Below, piece by piece: positions 34,623 to 43,701 of a stretch of 64,000 bases of DNA (position 1 is its first letter; each line of letters begins with the position of its first letter). Below the pieces are notes generated by a model. That model had not been told where the DNA came from. It was given only the letters and a program-made list of their open reading frames with translations, and ran no database searches. This DNA is from Bradyrhizobium sp. Ghvi. GTDB taxonomy: Bacteria > Pseudomonadota > Alphaproteobacteria > Rhizobiales > Xanthobacteraceae. The stretch is from positions 1-64,000 of the forward strand of contig NZ_FOVU01000014.1 of the NCBI RefSeq assembly GCF_900115265.1, written 5' to 3'. A program made the translations under genes and the position numbers.

Positions 34623-35480
34623 ATGGCTAACGCGTTCGTCGCTTTGTTCGAAATCCTGAGCTTCGGCGCGATCATCGTCCTGATCGTGCTAGGCCTGGGA
34701 ATCATCGCCAGCATGATGGGAATTTTCAATTTCGCCCAAGGCGAGTTCGTGCTGCTCGGTGCCTACATCACTTACCTCGGCCATAGCCGGGGCCTTCCGG
34801 TCTGGATCGGTATGGCGGTCGCCCCGTTTCTGGTGGGGCTGGTCGGTTTTGTGCTCGAAGGGCTCCTTATCCGTCGTTTCTATGCGGCGCCGATCGTGGC
34901 GATGCTCGGCACGTACGCGCTTGGCTTGATCATCCGCGAAACGGTGCGCGGCCTGACCGGCGGCCTCTATCTGACGGTGCCGGAGCCGATCGGCGGCTCG
35001 ATCGATCTCGGTACCTTCCATATATCGGCTTGGCGCTTCACCATCGTTGTCATTACGATCCTTGTCATGGGCGCCTGCCATGTCCTTCTATCGCGCACGA
35101 GCTTTGGCCTGCGCGTGCGGGCGACGCTGGAAAATCCGGCGCTGGCGCGGGCCTCAGGCATTTCGACGCCGTTGATCTATGGCGCCACCTTTGCCTTCGG
35201 CGCGGCGTTAGCGGGCCTCGCGGGGGCACTGATCGTGCCGGTGTTCACCCTCTTCGCCGATCTCGGCATTCGCTTCCTGATCCAAGGCTTTGTCGCCGTC
35301 ATGGTCGGCGGCGTGGGCTCCTTCATAGGGCCGGTGATGGGTGCCGGTGTTATTGGCGCACTGAGCGCGGCGCTGCCCTGGGCGATCACGCCTGTCCTCG
35401 CCGATGTCTTCGTCTTCGTGCTCGCCATCGCGTTCATCAAAATCCGGCCGCAAGGCCTCATCGCGGGAAAGAGAGTATAG
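34623..35480 (+). CDS. ABC transporter permease, LivH type
   Basis: 285 residues, about eight transmembrane segments starting with SFGAIIVLIVLGLGIIASMMG and including the GIFNFAQGEFVLLGAY signature of LivH/UrtB permeases. Pairs with the LivM-type permease two genes downstream to form the membrane channel. 35 bp after the amidase stop. Confidence 0.92.
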   Translation: MANAFVALFEILSFGAIIVLIVLGLGIIASMMGIFNFAQGEFVLLGAYITYLGHSRGLPVWIGMAVAPFLVGLVGFVLEGLLIRRFYAAPIVAMLGTYALGLIIRETVRGLTGGLYLTVPEPIGGSIDLGTFHISAWRFTIVVITILVMGACHVLLSRTSFGLRVRATLENPALARASGISTPLIYGATFAFGAALAGLAGALIVPVFTLFADLGIRFLIQGFVAVMVGGVGSFIGPVMGAGVIGALSAALPWAITPVLADVFVFVLAIAFIKIRPQGLIAGKRV

Positions 35481-35484
35481 CCAT

Positions 35485-36705
35485 ATGATTGCTGATCGCG
35501 CTCAACTCACACGCCGTCGTTTTCTTTCGAAATTTGCATTCGCGGCCGGTGCAATGACCACGGGTGCTGGGAGCTGGGTCATCCGTCCCGATTGGGCCAA
35601 TGCGGCGGAAGGCCCGATCAAGGTCGGTATCGCCACTGATCTGACCGGACCGATCGCCTATGCCGGGAACGCTGACGCCAATGTCGCCAAAATGATAATC
35701 AAGGAGATCAACAATGCTGGCGGCCTTCTGGGCCGTCCGCTGGAGCTCTATATCGAAGACACCGCCTCCAATGAATCGGTTGCGGTCGGCAACGTCCGCA
35801 AGCTGATCCAACGCGACAAGGTCGACATGGTGTTAGGGGGCATCACAAGCTCGATGCGCAATGCCATCAAGGACCCGATCACGGCGCGCGGCAAGACGCT
35901 GTACATTTATCCGCAGCTCTATGAAGGAAAGGAATGCACCCCTTACGTCTTCTGCACCGGCCCCACCCCAGCGCAGCAGTGCGACGAATTCATCCCGTGG
36001 TTGATCAAGAATGGCAGCAAGAGGTTCGCCCTACCAGGTGCCAACTATGTCTGGCCGCGGACCCTGAATGCCCACGCCCGTACATTGATCGAATCCCATG
36101 GTGGTGAGGTTGTGTTTGAGGAGTATTACCCACTGGACCAGCTGGAGTTCTCTTCAACTGTCAATCGCATCATTTCCAACAAAGTTGACATGGTCTTCAA
36201 CGCCGTCATTCCGCCTGGCCTTGGTCCATTCGTCAAGCAGCTCAACGAAGCGGGCTACCTCAAGAACGGCGGTCGGCTGTCTGCCGTGACGTACGATGAA
36301 AACATGCTCAACATTCATCAAGCAAATGAAATCGAGGGGCTTACAAGTTGCCTCGACTATTTCAGCGCGGTTGCCAAAGATGATCCGGTGTCTGCCAAAA
36401 TCCAGGCGGCCTATGATAAGGACTTTCCGGGCCCCTTCTTGTTTGCCGCGGGAAGTGCTGCGACCGGCACCTATCGCGGACTGAAATTATGGGAAGCGGC
36501 CGTCAAAGAAGCCGGCAAGACCGATCGGGAATCGGTTGCCGCGGCCCTCGACCACGCCAAAATCGCCGAAGGTCCGGGCGGGCCGGCCGAGATGGTGCCG
36601 GGAAAACGGCACTGCAAGATGAACATGTACACGGCAGTGGCGAAGGGTGGCAAATTCGAAATCGTCAGGCGCAGCAACCAACTCGTCGATCCCAAAGAGT
36701 GCTGA
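35485..36705 (+). CDS. ABC transporter substrate-binding protein (amide/branched-chain type)
   Basis: 406 residues from the ATG at 35485, just after the LivH stop; the frame opens further upstream but the signal begins here. A twin-arginine-like leader TRRRFLSKFAFAAGA and cleavage after WANA precede a type I periplasmic-binding fold (IKVGIATDLTGPIAYAG, AKMIIKEINNAGGLLGRP). Resembles the AmiC/FmdD/urea-binding branch of COG0683. Captures the substrate, presumably an amide, in the periplasm. Confidence 0.9.
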   Translation: MIADRAQLTRRRFLSKFAFAAGAMTTGAGSWVIRPDWANAAEGPIKVGIATDLTGPIAYAGNADANVAKMIIKEINNAGGLLGRPLELYIEDTASNESVAVGNVRKLIQRDKVDMVLGGITSSMRNAIKDPITARGKTLYIYPQLYEGKECTPYVFCTGPTPAQQCDEFIPWLIKNGSKRFALPGANYVWPRTLNAHARTLIESHGGEVVFEEYYPLDQLEFSSTVNRIISNKVDMVFNAVIPPGLGPFVKQLNEAGYLKNGGRLSAVTYDENMLNIHQANEIEGLTSCLDYFSAVAKDDPVSAKIQAAYDKDFPGPFLFAAGSAATGTYRGLKLWEAAVKEAGKTDRESVAAALDHAKIAEGPGGPAEMVPGKRHCKMNMYTAVAKGGKFEIVRRSNQLVDPKEC

Positions 36706-36741
36706 GGAAAATGCGAAAGGCCATGAGCGCTGGGAGAGAGC

Positions 36742-37803
36742 ATGAACGCTAACATCGGCGGTGAAGCCGACGCCATGATGGCTGCAGGCGAACCCGCGGA
36801 AAGAGCCGGCCTTCCGAGAAAGATCCTGCCCATCATCGAAGGGCTGCTGCTCATCGCGGCATCAGTCGTGCCGTTGGTGCTTGCGGACTACCTCACGGTG
36901 TTCGCAACGCGAGTGGTGATCCTGGCGCTCTTTGCGCTCTCGTTTGATCTGGTCTGGGGCTATGCCGGGATCATGAGCTTTGGCCAGGCTCTGTTCTTTG
37001 GCTCGGCCGGGTACGGCGTGGCGCTCCTGGCACGCGACCTCGACATCACCTCGATTCTTGTGGTGCTGCCGATCGGTACGCTGATCGGCCTTGCCTTAGC
37101 CATTCTGCTCGGCGGATTCCTGCTGCTCGGCCGCCAACCGTCGAGCGTGATCTTTGTCGCGCTCGGTACCTTGACGGGCGCGTACGCAGCCGACCGCCTC
37201 GGGCGCGGCTGGTACTATCTTGGCGGCCAAAACGGTATTGCCTCAATCTCGCCGATGACGTTCGGCTCCTACGAATTCGCGGAGGGCCCCGTCTATTACT
37301 ATCTTGCGCTCGGCCTCCTCGTCATTGTCTATCTCTTCTGCCGGTTCCTTGTGCGCTCGCAGTTCGGCCTGGCCCTCGCGGGCCTGCGTGAGAACGAGCA
37401 GCGCATTGCTTTCTTCGGCTATAAGGCACAGCACCTGAAAGCAATCGTGTTCACGGTTGGCGGCGCCATCGCTGGGCTCGCCGGCAGCCTCTATGCCTTT
37501 CACGAGGTGTTCGTCTGGCCCGATATGGTGGGTGTGGTGGTCTCGACGCAGGTCGTACTGTATGTATTGTTCGGCGGCTCTGGCACGCTGGCCGGCGCGG
37601 TGGTCGGCACCGCAATTGTCGAGGGTCTCAGCTTTTGGTTGTCGGACAATTATCGCAACATCTGGCCGATCATTCTCGGGGTCCTGCTGCTACTCGTCAT
37701 TCTGTTCCGGCCGCTCGGGCTGATCAGCTTCGTGCTCGGTGAGCGCGAGCGTGTCGGCAGGTTCGGTCTGACCAGCAAGGAGAAGCGCAATGCCGCTTCT
37801 TGA
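36742..37803 (+). CDS. ABC transporter permease, LivM type
   Basis: 353 residues with about ten membrane segments; contains VWGYAGIMSFGQALFFGSAGYG, the LivM/UrtC signature, and the coupling segment GLRENEQRIAFFGYKAQHLK. GGAGAGAG lies before the ATG. Its 3' end overlaps the ATPase gene by 14 bp. Confidence 0.92.
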   Translation: MNANIGGEADAMMAAGEPAERAGLPRKILPIIEGLLLIAASVVPLVLADYLTVFATRVVILALFALSFDLVWGYAGIMSFGQALFFGSAGYGVALLARDLDITSILVVLPIGTLIGLALAILLGGFLLLGRQPSSVIFVALGTLTGAYAADRLGRGWYYLGGQNGIASISPMTFGSYEFAEGPVYYYLALGLLVIVYLFCRFLVRSQFGLALAGLRENEQRIAFFGYKAQHLKAIVFTVGGAIAGLAGSLYAFHEVFVWPDMVGVVVSTQVVLYVLFGGSGTLAGAVVGTAIVEGLSFWLSDNYRNIWPIILGVLLLLVILFRPLGLISFVLGERERVGRFGLTSKEKRNAAS

Positions 37804-38524
37804 AGCCTCCGGCATCTCCAAAATCTTCGGCAAGCTCACCGCGCTAGACGGTGCCGCGCTTGTCGTGCGCGAGAGGGAGTTTCATGGTCTGATCGGGCCG
37901 AACGGCTCAGGTAAGAGCACGCTGATGAAGTGCATTGCTGGGGCCGAGGCGCCAAGCCGGGGAGAGGTCAGGTTCATCAACACGGACATCACGTCATTTA
38001 CGCCGACCGAGCGCGCCCGCGCCGGCATGAGCCTCAAGTTCCAGATCACATCCGTGCTGCCGACCCTCACGCTCTACGACAATATCCTCCTCGCGTCCCA
38101 AGCGCGGTCGTCGCTGTTCGATCTCGTGTTCTCGCGGACTCGCGGCGTGCTGCACGACCAGGTCATGACATTGCTAACTCAGTTCCGCCTTGCCGACCGG
38201 GCGCATGACGCAGCCGCAACGCTGGCGCATGGCCAACAGCAATGGCTGGAGATCGCAATGGCGCTCGCCGGCAAGCCGCGCCTTCTGCTGCTGGACGAGC
38301 CAACCGGCGGCATGAGTCCTGAGGAGCGCCGCGTCACGGGCGAATTGCTCCAGCCGATTAAGCAGCATTGCTCGCTCGTCATCGTCGAACACGATTTGGA
38401 TTTTATTCGCGACATCTGCGACCGGCTCACTGTGCTCGACCAGGGGCGTGTGCTGGCGTCCGGCACGGTTGCGGAAATTCAGGCCAACAAGGACGTCCAG
38501 GAGATCTATTTGCGCCGTGCCTGA
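37790..38524 (+). CDS. ABC transporter ATPase, LivG type
   Basis: 244 residues. Walker A GPNGSGKST, Walker B LLLLDEPTGG, His switch IVEHD. In place of the usual LSGGQ signature it has TLAHGQQQW, the form seen in LivG/UrtD-like ATPases. Overlaps both neighbours (14 bp and 8 bp), consistent with tight operon translation. Confidence 0.92.
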   Translation: MPLLEASGISKIFGKLTALDGAALVVREREFHGLIGPNGSGKSTLMKCIAGAEAPSRGEVRFINTDITSFTPTERARAGMSLKFQITSVLPTLTLYDNILLASQARSSLFDLVFSRTRGVLHDQVMTLLTQFRLADRAHDAAATLAHGQQQWLEIAMALAGKPRLLLLDEPTGGMSPEERRVTGELLQPIKQHCSLVIVEHDLDFIRDICDRLTVLDQGRVLASGTVAEIQANKDVQEIYLRRA

Positions 38525-39221
38525 CAAAGAATTTCTCGACATACGGCATCTCGATGCCGGTTATGGCCGCAGCCAGGTGCTGTTCGATGTCACACTGGGC
38601 ATTCCCTGGCGCGGCGGCGTGGCCGTGCTCGGCCGCAATGGCGCCGGCAAGACTACGCTGATGAAAACGATCATCGGTGAGCTGCCGACCTCGAACGGCG
38701 AGGTGTTCTTTGACGGCCGTGATATCAGCCGCCGCCGGACCGAAGAGCGGGTGCGCGCAGGCATCGGTTATGTGCCGCAGGAGCATTCGGTCTTTGCGCG
38801 GCTGTCGGTACGCGACAATCTCGCGGTCGGCTCTCTGTTCAACAGGGCTGCAGGCGCGGCAGTCGATCGCGTGCTGACGATGTTTCCGAAGCTTGGCCAG
38901 CGCCTCGATCAACCCGCCGGCACACTCTCGGGCGGCGAGCGCAAGATGCTCGCGATAGGTCGCGCAATGCTGGGCGATCCGAAACTTCTGCTGCTGGACG
39001 AGCCGACCGAGGGAGTCTGGATCGGCGTCATCGAGGAGATCGCTGAACGCCTGACTGATCTCGCCAGGGAAATTGCGGTCATCATCGTTGAGCAACATCT
39101 CGATCTCGCAATGCGTGTGGCAGACCGCGCTTACGTGCTCGATCGCGGTCGCATTGCATTGGAGGGCCCGTCCGGCGAGGTCCGCGCCAATCCGGAGCTT
39201 CTACGATACCTTGCGCCTTAG
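38517..39221 (+). CDS. ABC transporter ATPase, LivF type
   Basis: 234 residues from the GTG at 38517 that overlaps the LivG-type gene; the longer frame from 38448 runs inside that gene. Walker A GRNGAGKTT, signature TLSGGERK, Walker B LLLLDEPTEGVW, switch IVEQHL. The EGVWIGVIEEI motif is characteristic of LivF/UrtE-type subunits. Last gene of the amidase-transporter operon. Confidence 0.92.
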   Translation: MPDKEFLDIRHLDAGYGRSQVLFDVTLGIPWRGGVAVLGRNGAGKTTLMKTIIGELPTSNGEVFFDGRDISRRRTEERVRAGIGYVPQEHSVFARLSVRDNLAVGSLFNRAAGAAVDRVLTMFPKLGQRLDQPAGTLSGGERKMLAIGRAMLGDPKLLLLDEPTEGVWIGVIEEIAERLTDLAREIAVIIVEQHLDLAMRVADRAYVLDRGRIALEGPSGEVRANPELLRYLAP

Positions 39222-39851
39222 CTTGTGGCATCAAACCGAGACGGAAGCGTTTGACGGCTCCGGCAGACCGCCGCCTTCAGCACCTCAAGCCTGTCCAAAA
39301 AAGAAAATAATGCGGGGCCCTTGATTGTGACGTGAGACACGAACCGCTCAAAGAATAGGGGCTCTGACGTGTTCGGGGATCCGGTGGTCGCTACCGCGAT
39401 CCTCGAGTAGACCTTGCACCACAGCCATTTGCTGACTATCCGCGGCGACAGCTTGCGGCTCCGCGCTATGCTAAAGAGCGTCCTCGTCAAGCTGATCGCC
39501 GCTGATGACCCTCCGGTCGGCTCCGCATTCCTCCGTCCCGCCAGCGGCGGAGCCAACGTTCAACCGACTTCATGAAGGCGAGGGTGAGGCAGTTCTGGAT
39601 CAGGCAAAAGGGGCAGTTCCGGATGGCGTTTGACCACAGAAAGATTGAGTAAGACCGGCGAGCGGCGAAAGACAGCGATCAACACGCGCGGCGCCTGAGG
39701 GCGGTGACGCGCTTGAGTTTGTCGTGCCTGATCACAACGAACCCGCCGACAGTCGGGGCCCGCGCGCTCCCTGGACTTGAGCCGCGTTGGACAGCTCCAG
39801 CAGCGACTTTTTTTCAGCCTCCAGGACCACGCTGGGCGCGACGTCAGGCGG
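39222..39851. other. intergenic with decayed sequence and terminator
   Basis: No gene with a recognisable family. A minus frame at 39218-39556 (112 codons) has no domain pattern. The right part (from about 39720) is the left end of the repeat shared with 32430-33045. At 39781-39815 a GTTGGA/TCCAGC hairpin followed by a run of seven T can terminate the transporter operon. Confidence 0.5.
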
Positions 39852-40958
39852 CTATTCGCCTGGCTGTATCGATAGCATCCCGTCGCGAAGACGGCTCTCG
39901 TTGTAACCGTCAGATGCGGCTAGAGATTCTGCGGTGATGGTGAGAAACTGGACGGGAGCGCCGCTCACGTCGACGTCGATGAGGCCGAGACGGCGCAACA
40001 CTGTATCGAGTGAGCGTCGCGCCTGGGTTTCCTGCGCCCCGTCGATACAGATGTCCATCAATCCGGACCGGAGACATTTTGCAGTGCTGTGTGTGCGGGC
40101 GTGTCCGATCCAGAAGACCTTGGCTGGATGGGCCTTCAAAGCTGCGGCAATTCCCTCGATTCCGGCGCCCACACTGTACACTCCGATAACGGAGCCATCG
40201 TCACGCAGGGCTTCCGTCAGCCTCTCTGCCGAGAATAAATTGTCGTCACGTCCGAAAATGACCCGGTAGAAGCCGTGATCGCCACTCATGTGCTGCGACA
40301 GATAGTCGGAGAAGCCCCGTATGCGCTCCCTATGTGCCCGGTAGGCTCCGCTGTGACAGATGGCGAGCAAAGTCCCGCTACTTCCTCGCAGCATACGCGA
40401 CATGTAATAGGCGGCGGTCCGTCCCGCCGCGTAGTTGTCGATCCCGATGTAGGGCACATCCGTGCCGGCGCTTCCGGTAAGCATCTGTACGACTTCCACC
40501 CCGGAGGCGCGGGCTTGGCGGATGCTCTCTGTAATGTCAGGATGGTCTGGAGCCAGAACAATGAGACCGGCTCGGCGAAGAGGGGGCTTTGCAATATGTC
40601 GGGCGACGCCAGGAATGTCGTCCTCACGCACGATTGTCCGGTGCACTAAAATAGTTGGGTCCAATGAGGCCGAGATCCGCTGGAAAGCAGCGTTGAGGTC
40701 GGCATAAAAAAAGTCGGCTTCGGGCTGCACCAGAAGCACCTCAATCCGAATGATGCCGCGGTGAGGCGTCAACCGCCGGTCGCCATATTTCAGCTTCTTG
40801 GCTGCCTTGATGACCCTTTCTGCAAGTTCGGTCCTCACGCCGCCGCGATCGTTAAGAACCCGCTCGACGGTTGCGGTGCCGACATTCGCCTCGCGCGCAA
40901 TATCTCTGATGGTCGGACCACTCAAATGCCTGCCTCCGGCTTGAATGCTGATCGACAC
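39852..40958 (-). CDS. LacI-family regulator of the sugar-acid pathway
   Basis: 368 residues. Helix-turn-helix TIRDIAREANVGTATVERVLNDRGG (about 16-40) followed by a periplasmic-binding-type effector domain (IRIEVLLVQPEADFFYADLNAAFQRI, GIDNYAAGRTAAYYMSRML). TATVERVLN in place of the usual TVSRVLN is the variant seen in a subset of regulators (DeoR-like sugar-binding type). The GTG start at 40958 is uncertain; a TTG 33 bp later is possible. Transcribed in the same direction as, and just downstream of, the dehydrogenase/dehydratase pair. Confidence 0.85.
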   Translation of the reverse strand: MSISIQAGGRHLSGPTIRDIAREANVGTATVERVLNDRGGVRTELAERVIKAAKKLKYGDRRLTPHRGIIRIEVLLVQPEADFFYADLNAAFQRISASLDPTILVHRTIVREDDIPGVARHIAKPPLRRAGLIVLAPDHPDITESIRQARASGVEVVQMLTGSAGTDVPYIGIDNYAAGRTAAYYMSRMLRGSSGTLLAICHSGAYRAHRERIRGFSDYLSQHMSGDHGFYRVIFGRDDNLFSAERLTEALRDDGSVIGVYSVGAGIEGIAAALKAHPAKVFWIGHARTHSTAKCLRSGLMDICIDGAQETQARRSLDTVLRRLGLIDVDVSGAPVQFLTITAESLAASDGYNESRLRDGMLSIQPGE

Positions 40959-40986
40959 GGAACGGGTATTTGCGGCTTCGGCGCGC

Positions 40987-42462
40987 CTACTCTCTCGACT
41001 TCGCCTTATGGACGTAAGGACCGTTGCCGTCGAAAGTATAGGCCGTCTTCACCGCGGTATAAAACTCCTGCGCATAGCGGCCCTGCTCGCGCGGACCATA
41101 GCTTGAGCCTTTACGGCCGCCAAATGGCACGTGGTAGTCCACGCCGGCCGTTGGCAGATTCACCATCACCATCCCGGCCTCTGCATTGCGCTTGAAGTGG
41201 CTCGCGAATTTCAGGCTGGTGGTGCAGATGCCCGACGACAGGCCGAACGGCGTGTCGTTGGCGAGCTCTAGCGCCTCGTCGTAGTCCTTCGCCCGGATAA
41301 CAGTGGCCACTGGCCCAAAAATCTCCTCGCGCGCCACACGCATCTCATTGTTCACTTCCGTGAGCAGTGCGGGCGCGAGATAGAATCCAGGCGCCTCACG
41401 TTTCAGCAGCTCGCCCCCGGCAACAAGCTTTGCACCTTCCGCCTGGCCAATGCTGATATACTTCAGGTCCTGTTCGAGTTGCGTCTGGTCGACCACCGGG
41501 CCGACATGCGTGCCAGCTTTCAAGGCGTCGTCAACGACGAGCCCCTGCATTCGAACCCGCATGGCGGATATGAATCGGTCGTGGATGCCGTCTGTCACGA
41601 TCAGGCGGGACGCTGCCGTGCAGCGCTGGCCGGTGGAGAAGAAGGCGCTGTTCACCGCGCATTCCACCGCCAGCGTCAGATCGGCATCATCAAGGACCAC
41701 CATAGGGTTCTTGCCGCCCATCTCGAGCTGAAGCTTCTTCATCGGTTCAGAAGTGATGCAGGCCTGGGCAATCTTGCGCCCCGTCGGCACTGAGCCCGTA
41801 AAGGAGATGGCAGAAACATTCGAGCTGTTCAGCATCGCCTCGCCAACCACCGGGCCCTGGCCCATGACCAGGTTGAATACACCTGCCGGTACTCCGGCGC
41901 GGACGATGATCTCGGCGAGCGCATGAGCCGAGCCAGGCACGAGCTCGGCAGGCTTGAACACAACGGTGTTGCCGTAGGCCAGCGCTGGTGCGATCTTCCA
42001 GGCGGGAATTGCGATCGGAAAATTCCAGGGAGTGATGAGCCCGATGACGCCGACCGGCTCGCGGGTGATCTCCACATCCACGGACGGCCGCACTGATGGC
42101 AGCTTTTCGCCCGCCATCCGCAGGCACTCGCCAGCGAAGAATTGGAAGATTTGTCCAGCACGCGCGACCTCGCCAATACCCTCTGGCAAGGTCTTGCCCT
42201 CCTCACGGGAGAGCAGGCGGCCGAGATCGTCCTTGCGAGCGTGGATCTCGTCGCCAATCGCCTTGAGAATGTCATGTCGCGTCTGGATGGTGGAGCGCGA
42301 CCAGGCCGGAAACGCTTCATGAGCGGCGGCAATCGCACGCTCAGCCTCAGCAGCTGAGGCACGGGCATACTCGCCCACAACGTCGTTAGTATTGGAAGGA
42401 TTGATATTTGGGGAGGCCTCCGCGGCCCGAAGCCACTCGCCGGCAATATAGTTGCTTGTCAT
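40987..42462 (-). CDS. alpha-ketoglutarate semialdehyde dehydrogenase-like aldehyde dehydrogenase
   Basis: 491 residues. NAD(P)-binding ITPWNFPIAIPAWKIAPAL, catalytic glutamate LEMGGKNP, catalytic cysteine FFSTGQRCTAASRL, and late EIFGPVATVI. GTHVGPVVDQTQLEQDLKYI is typical of the KGSADH group. Next to a 2-keto-3-deoxyarabonate-type dehydratase, it most likely converts 2,5-dioxopentanoate to 2-oxoglutarate, feeding sugar acids into the TCA cycle. The 3' end of this gene is also part of the repeat found at 32.9-33.0 kb. Confidence 0.88.
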   Translation of the reverse strand: MTSNYIAGEWLRAAEASPNINPSNTNDVVGEYARASAAEAERAIAAAHEAFPAWSRSTIQTRHDILKAIGDEIHARKDDLGRLLSREEGKTLPEGIGEVARAGQIFQFFAGECLRMAGEKLPSVRPSVDVEITREPVGVIGLITPWNFPIAIPAWKIAPALAYGNTVVFKPAELVPGSAHALAEIIVRAGVPAGVFNLVMGQGPVVGEAMLNSSNVSAISFTGSVPTGRKIAQACITSEPMKKLQLEMGGKNPMVVLDDADLTLAVECAVNSAFFSTGQRCTAASRLIVTDGIHDRFISAMRVRMQGLVVDDALKAGTHVGPVVDQTQLEQDLKYISIGQAEGAKLVAGGELLKREAPGFYLAPALLTEVNNEMRVAREEIFGPVATVIRAKDYDEALELANDTPFGLSSGICTTSLKFASHFKRNAEAGMVMVNLPTAGVDYHVPFGGRKGSSYGPREQGRYAQEFYTAVKTAYTFDGNGPYVHKAKSRE

Positions 42463-42546
42463 TTGACGCTCTGAGCTCGATTGAGTTTTGTAGGCTGCAT
42501 AGACTCTCCAGCTTGCACGTTAGCTCGCCGCTTCAGGCAGAACTGT

Positions 42547-43476
42547 TCAGCGTCCCCAATGGAGGGCCAATGGGTCGAGCCCGCGCGCAAGCTCAATCAG
42601 CCCCGCTTTGGTTCTGGGGTGAATTTGCTCCAGGGGATGCCGCACCGCGTCACATCTGATGACGTTGCCTTCTCTCATGACGCTCTTGGCAGCGCGCAGT
42701 CCACATTGACGGTTCTCGTAGTTGATGAGTGGCAGAACTTCTGCATAAGCCGCGGCCGCTTCCGTGCTCCGACCCGCCATGTGGTGATCGAAAACCGGGC
42801 GCAACAAATCCGGACATAGCGCGCTTGACATCGTTCCGGTCGCGCCGGCTTCGAGATCTGCCATCATGGTAATGGCTTCTTCCCCGTCAAACGGACCTGC
42901 TATGGCGGCCTTCCCCGTCTCGATCAGATTGCGTAGCTTCGCTGCAGCAAACGGGACTTCGATCTTGAAATAGCTGACGAGCGGGACCTCTTGTGCCAGC
43001 CGTACGAGAAAGGGGACCGAGAGCGGTACGCCACTGAGCGGCGCATCCTGGACCATAATCGGGATTCTTGCCGCATCAGCCACACGAGCGAAATGCTCGA
43101 TCATGTGAGCTTCATTCGCCTGGAGACCCGACCCATGGTAAGGCGGCATCAGCATGAGAAGAGTTGCGCCTCGTTCGGCCGCATAACGTGCCCGTTCCAC
43201 CGCGATACGAGTGCTGAAATGGCTGCATGTCACCATGACCGGCTTGCGGCCATCAACATGAGAGAGGCAGAGCTCAACCAGTAACCTGCGTTCGTCGTCT
43301 GACAAAAGAAACTGCTCGGAATAGTTGGCCAGGATGCAGATTCCGTCGACCTGCTGATCGATCATGCAATCCAAAACACGTCGTTGCCCCTCAAAGTCGA
43401 TATCTCCAGATTCGGTGAATGGCGTTGGCGCGACGGGAAACAGGCCACTATAGAGGGGAGTCTTTTGAACTTGCAT
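42547..43476 (-). CDS. 2-keto-3-deoxy-L-arabonate dehydratase-like (DHDPS superfamily)
   Basis: 309 residues from the ATG at 43476; the frame extends upstream but GLFPVAPTPFTESGDIDFEGQRR is the family start. Schiff-base lysine in VSYFKIEVPF; ILANYSEQFLLSDDERR and PIMVQDAPLSGVPLS match the Azospirillum L-KDA dehydratase as I recall it. Product would be the semialdehyde used by the adjacent dehydrogenase. An alternative is 5-keto-4-deoxyglucarate dehydratase of galacturonate breakdown, which uses the same next enzyme; pectin genes in the window make that plausible too. Confidence 0.82.
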   Translation of the reverse strand: MQVQKTPLYSGLFPVAPTPFTESGDIDFEGQRRVLDCMIDQQVDGICILANYSEQFLLSDDERRLLVELCLSHVDGRKPVMVTCSHFSTRIAVERARYAAERGATLLMLMPPYHGSGLQANEAHMIEHFARVADAARIPIMVQDAPLSGVPLSVPFLVRLAQEVPLVSYFKIEVPFAAAKLRNLIETGKAAIAGPFDGEEAITMMADLEAGATGTMSSALCPDLLRPVFDHHMAGRSTEAAAAYAEVLPLINYENRQCGLRAAKSVMREGNVIRCDAVRHPLEQIHPRTKAGLIELARGLDPLALHWGR

Positions 43477-43701
43477 GAGCCAAGATCTCTTTTGGGACGC
43501 TATGAAAAGCATAGCGGACAAGCAGCTGGGGGCTGTCCGTGCAGGGGGTGCGAAGGCGCTACGGCTTGAATGTGAGAACTCTCGTTCGGTTGGAGGTCCT
43601 CCTGCTGGTGGTCCGGGATCTGAGAATCGGCATGAGGTGGGCGCGAACATTGGTCAGGAAGAAGGAGAGCAGCCAGGCACCACACGCGGAGGCGGCTACT
43701 G

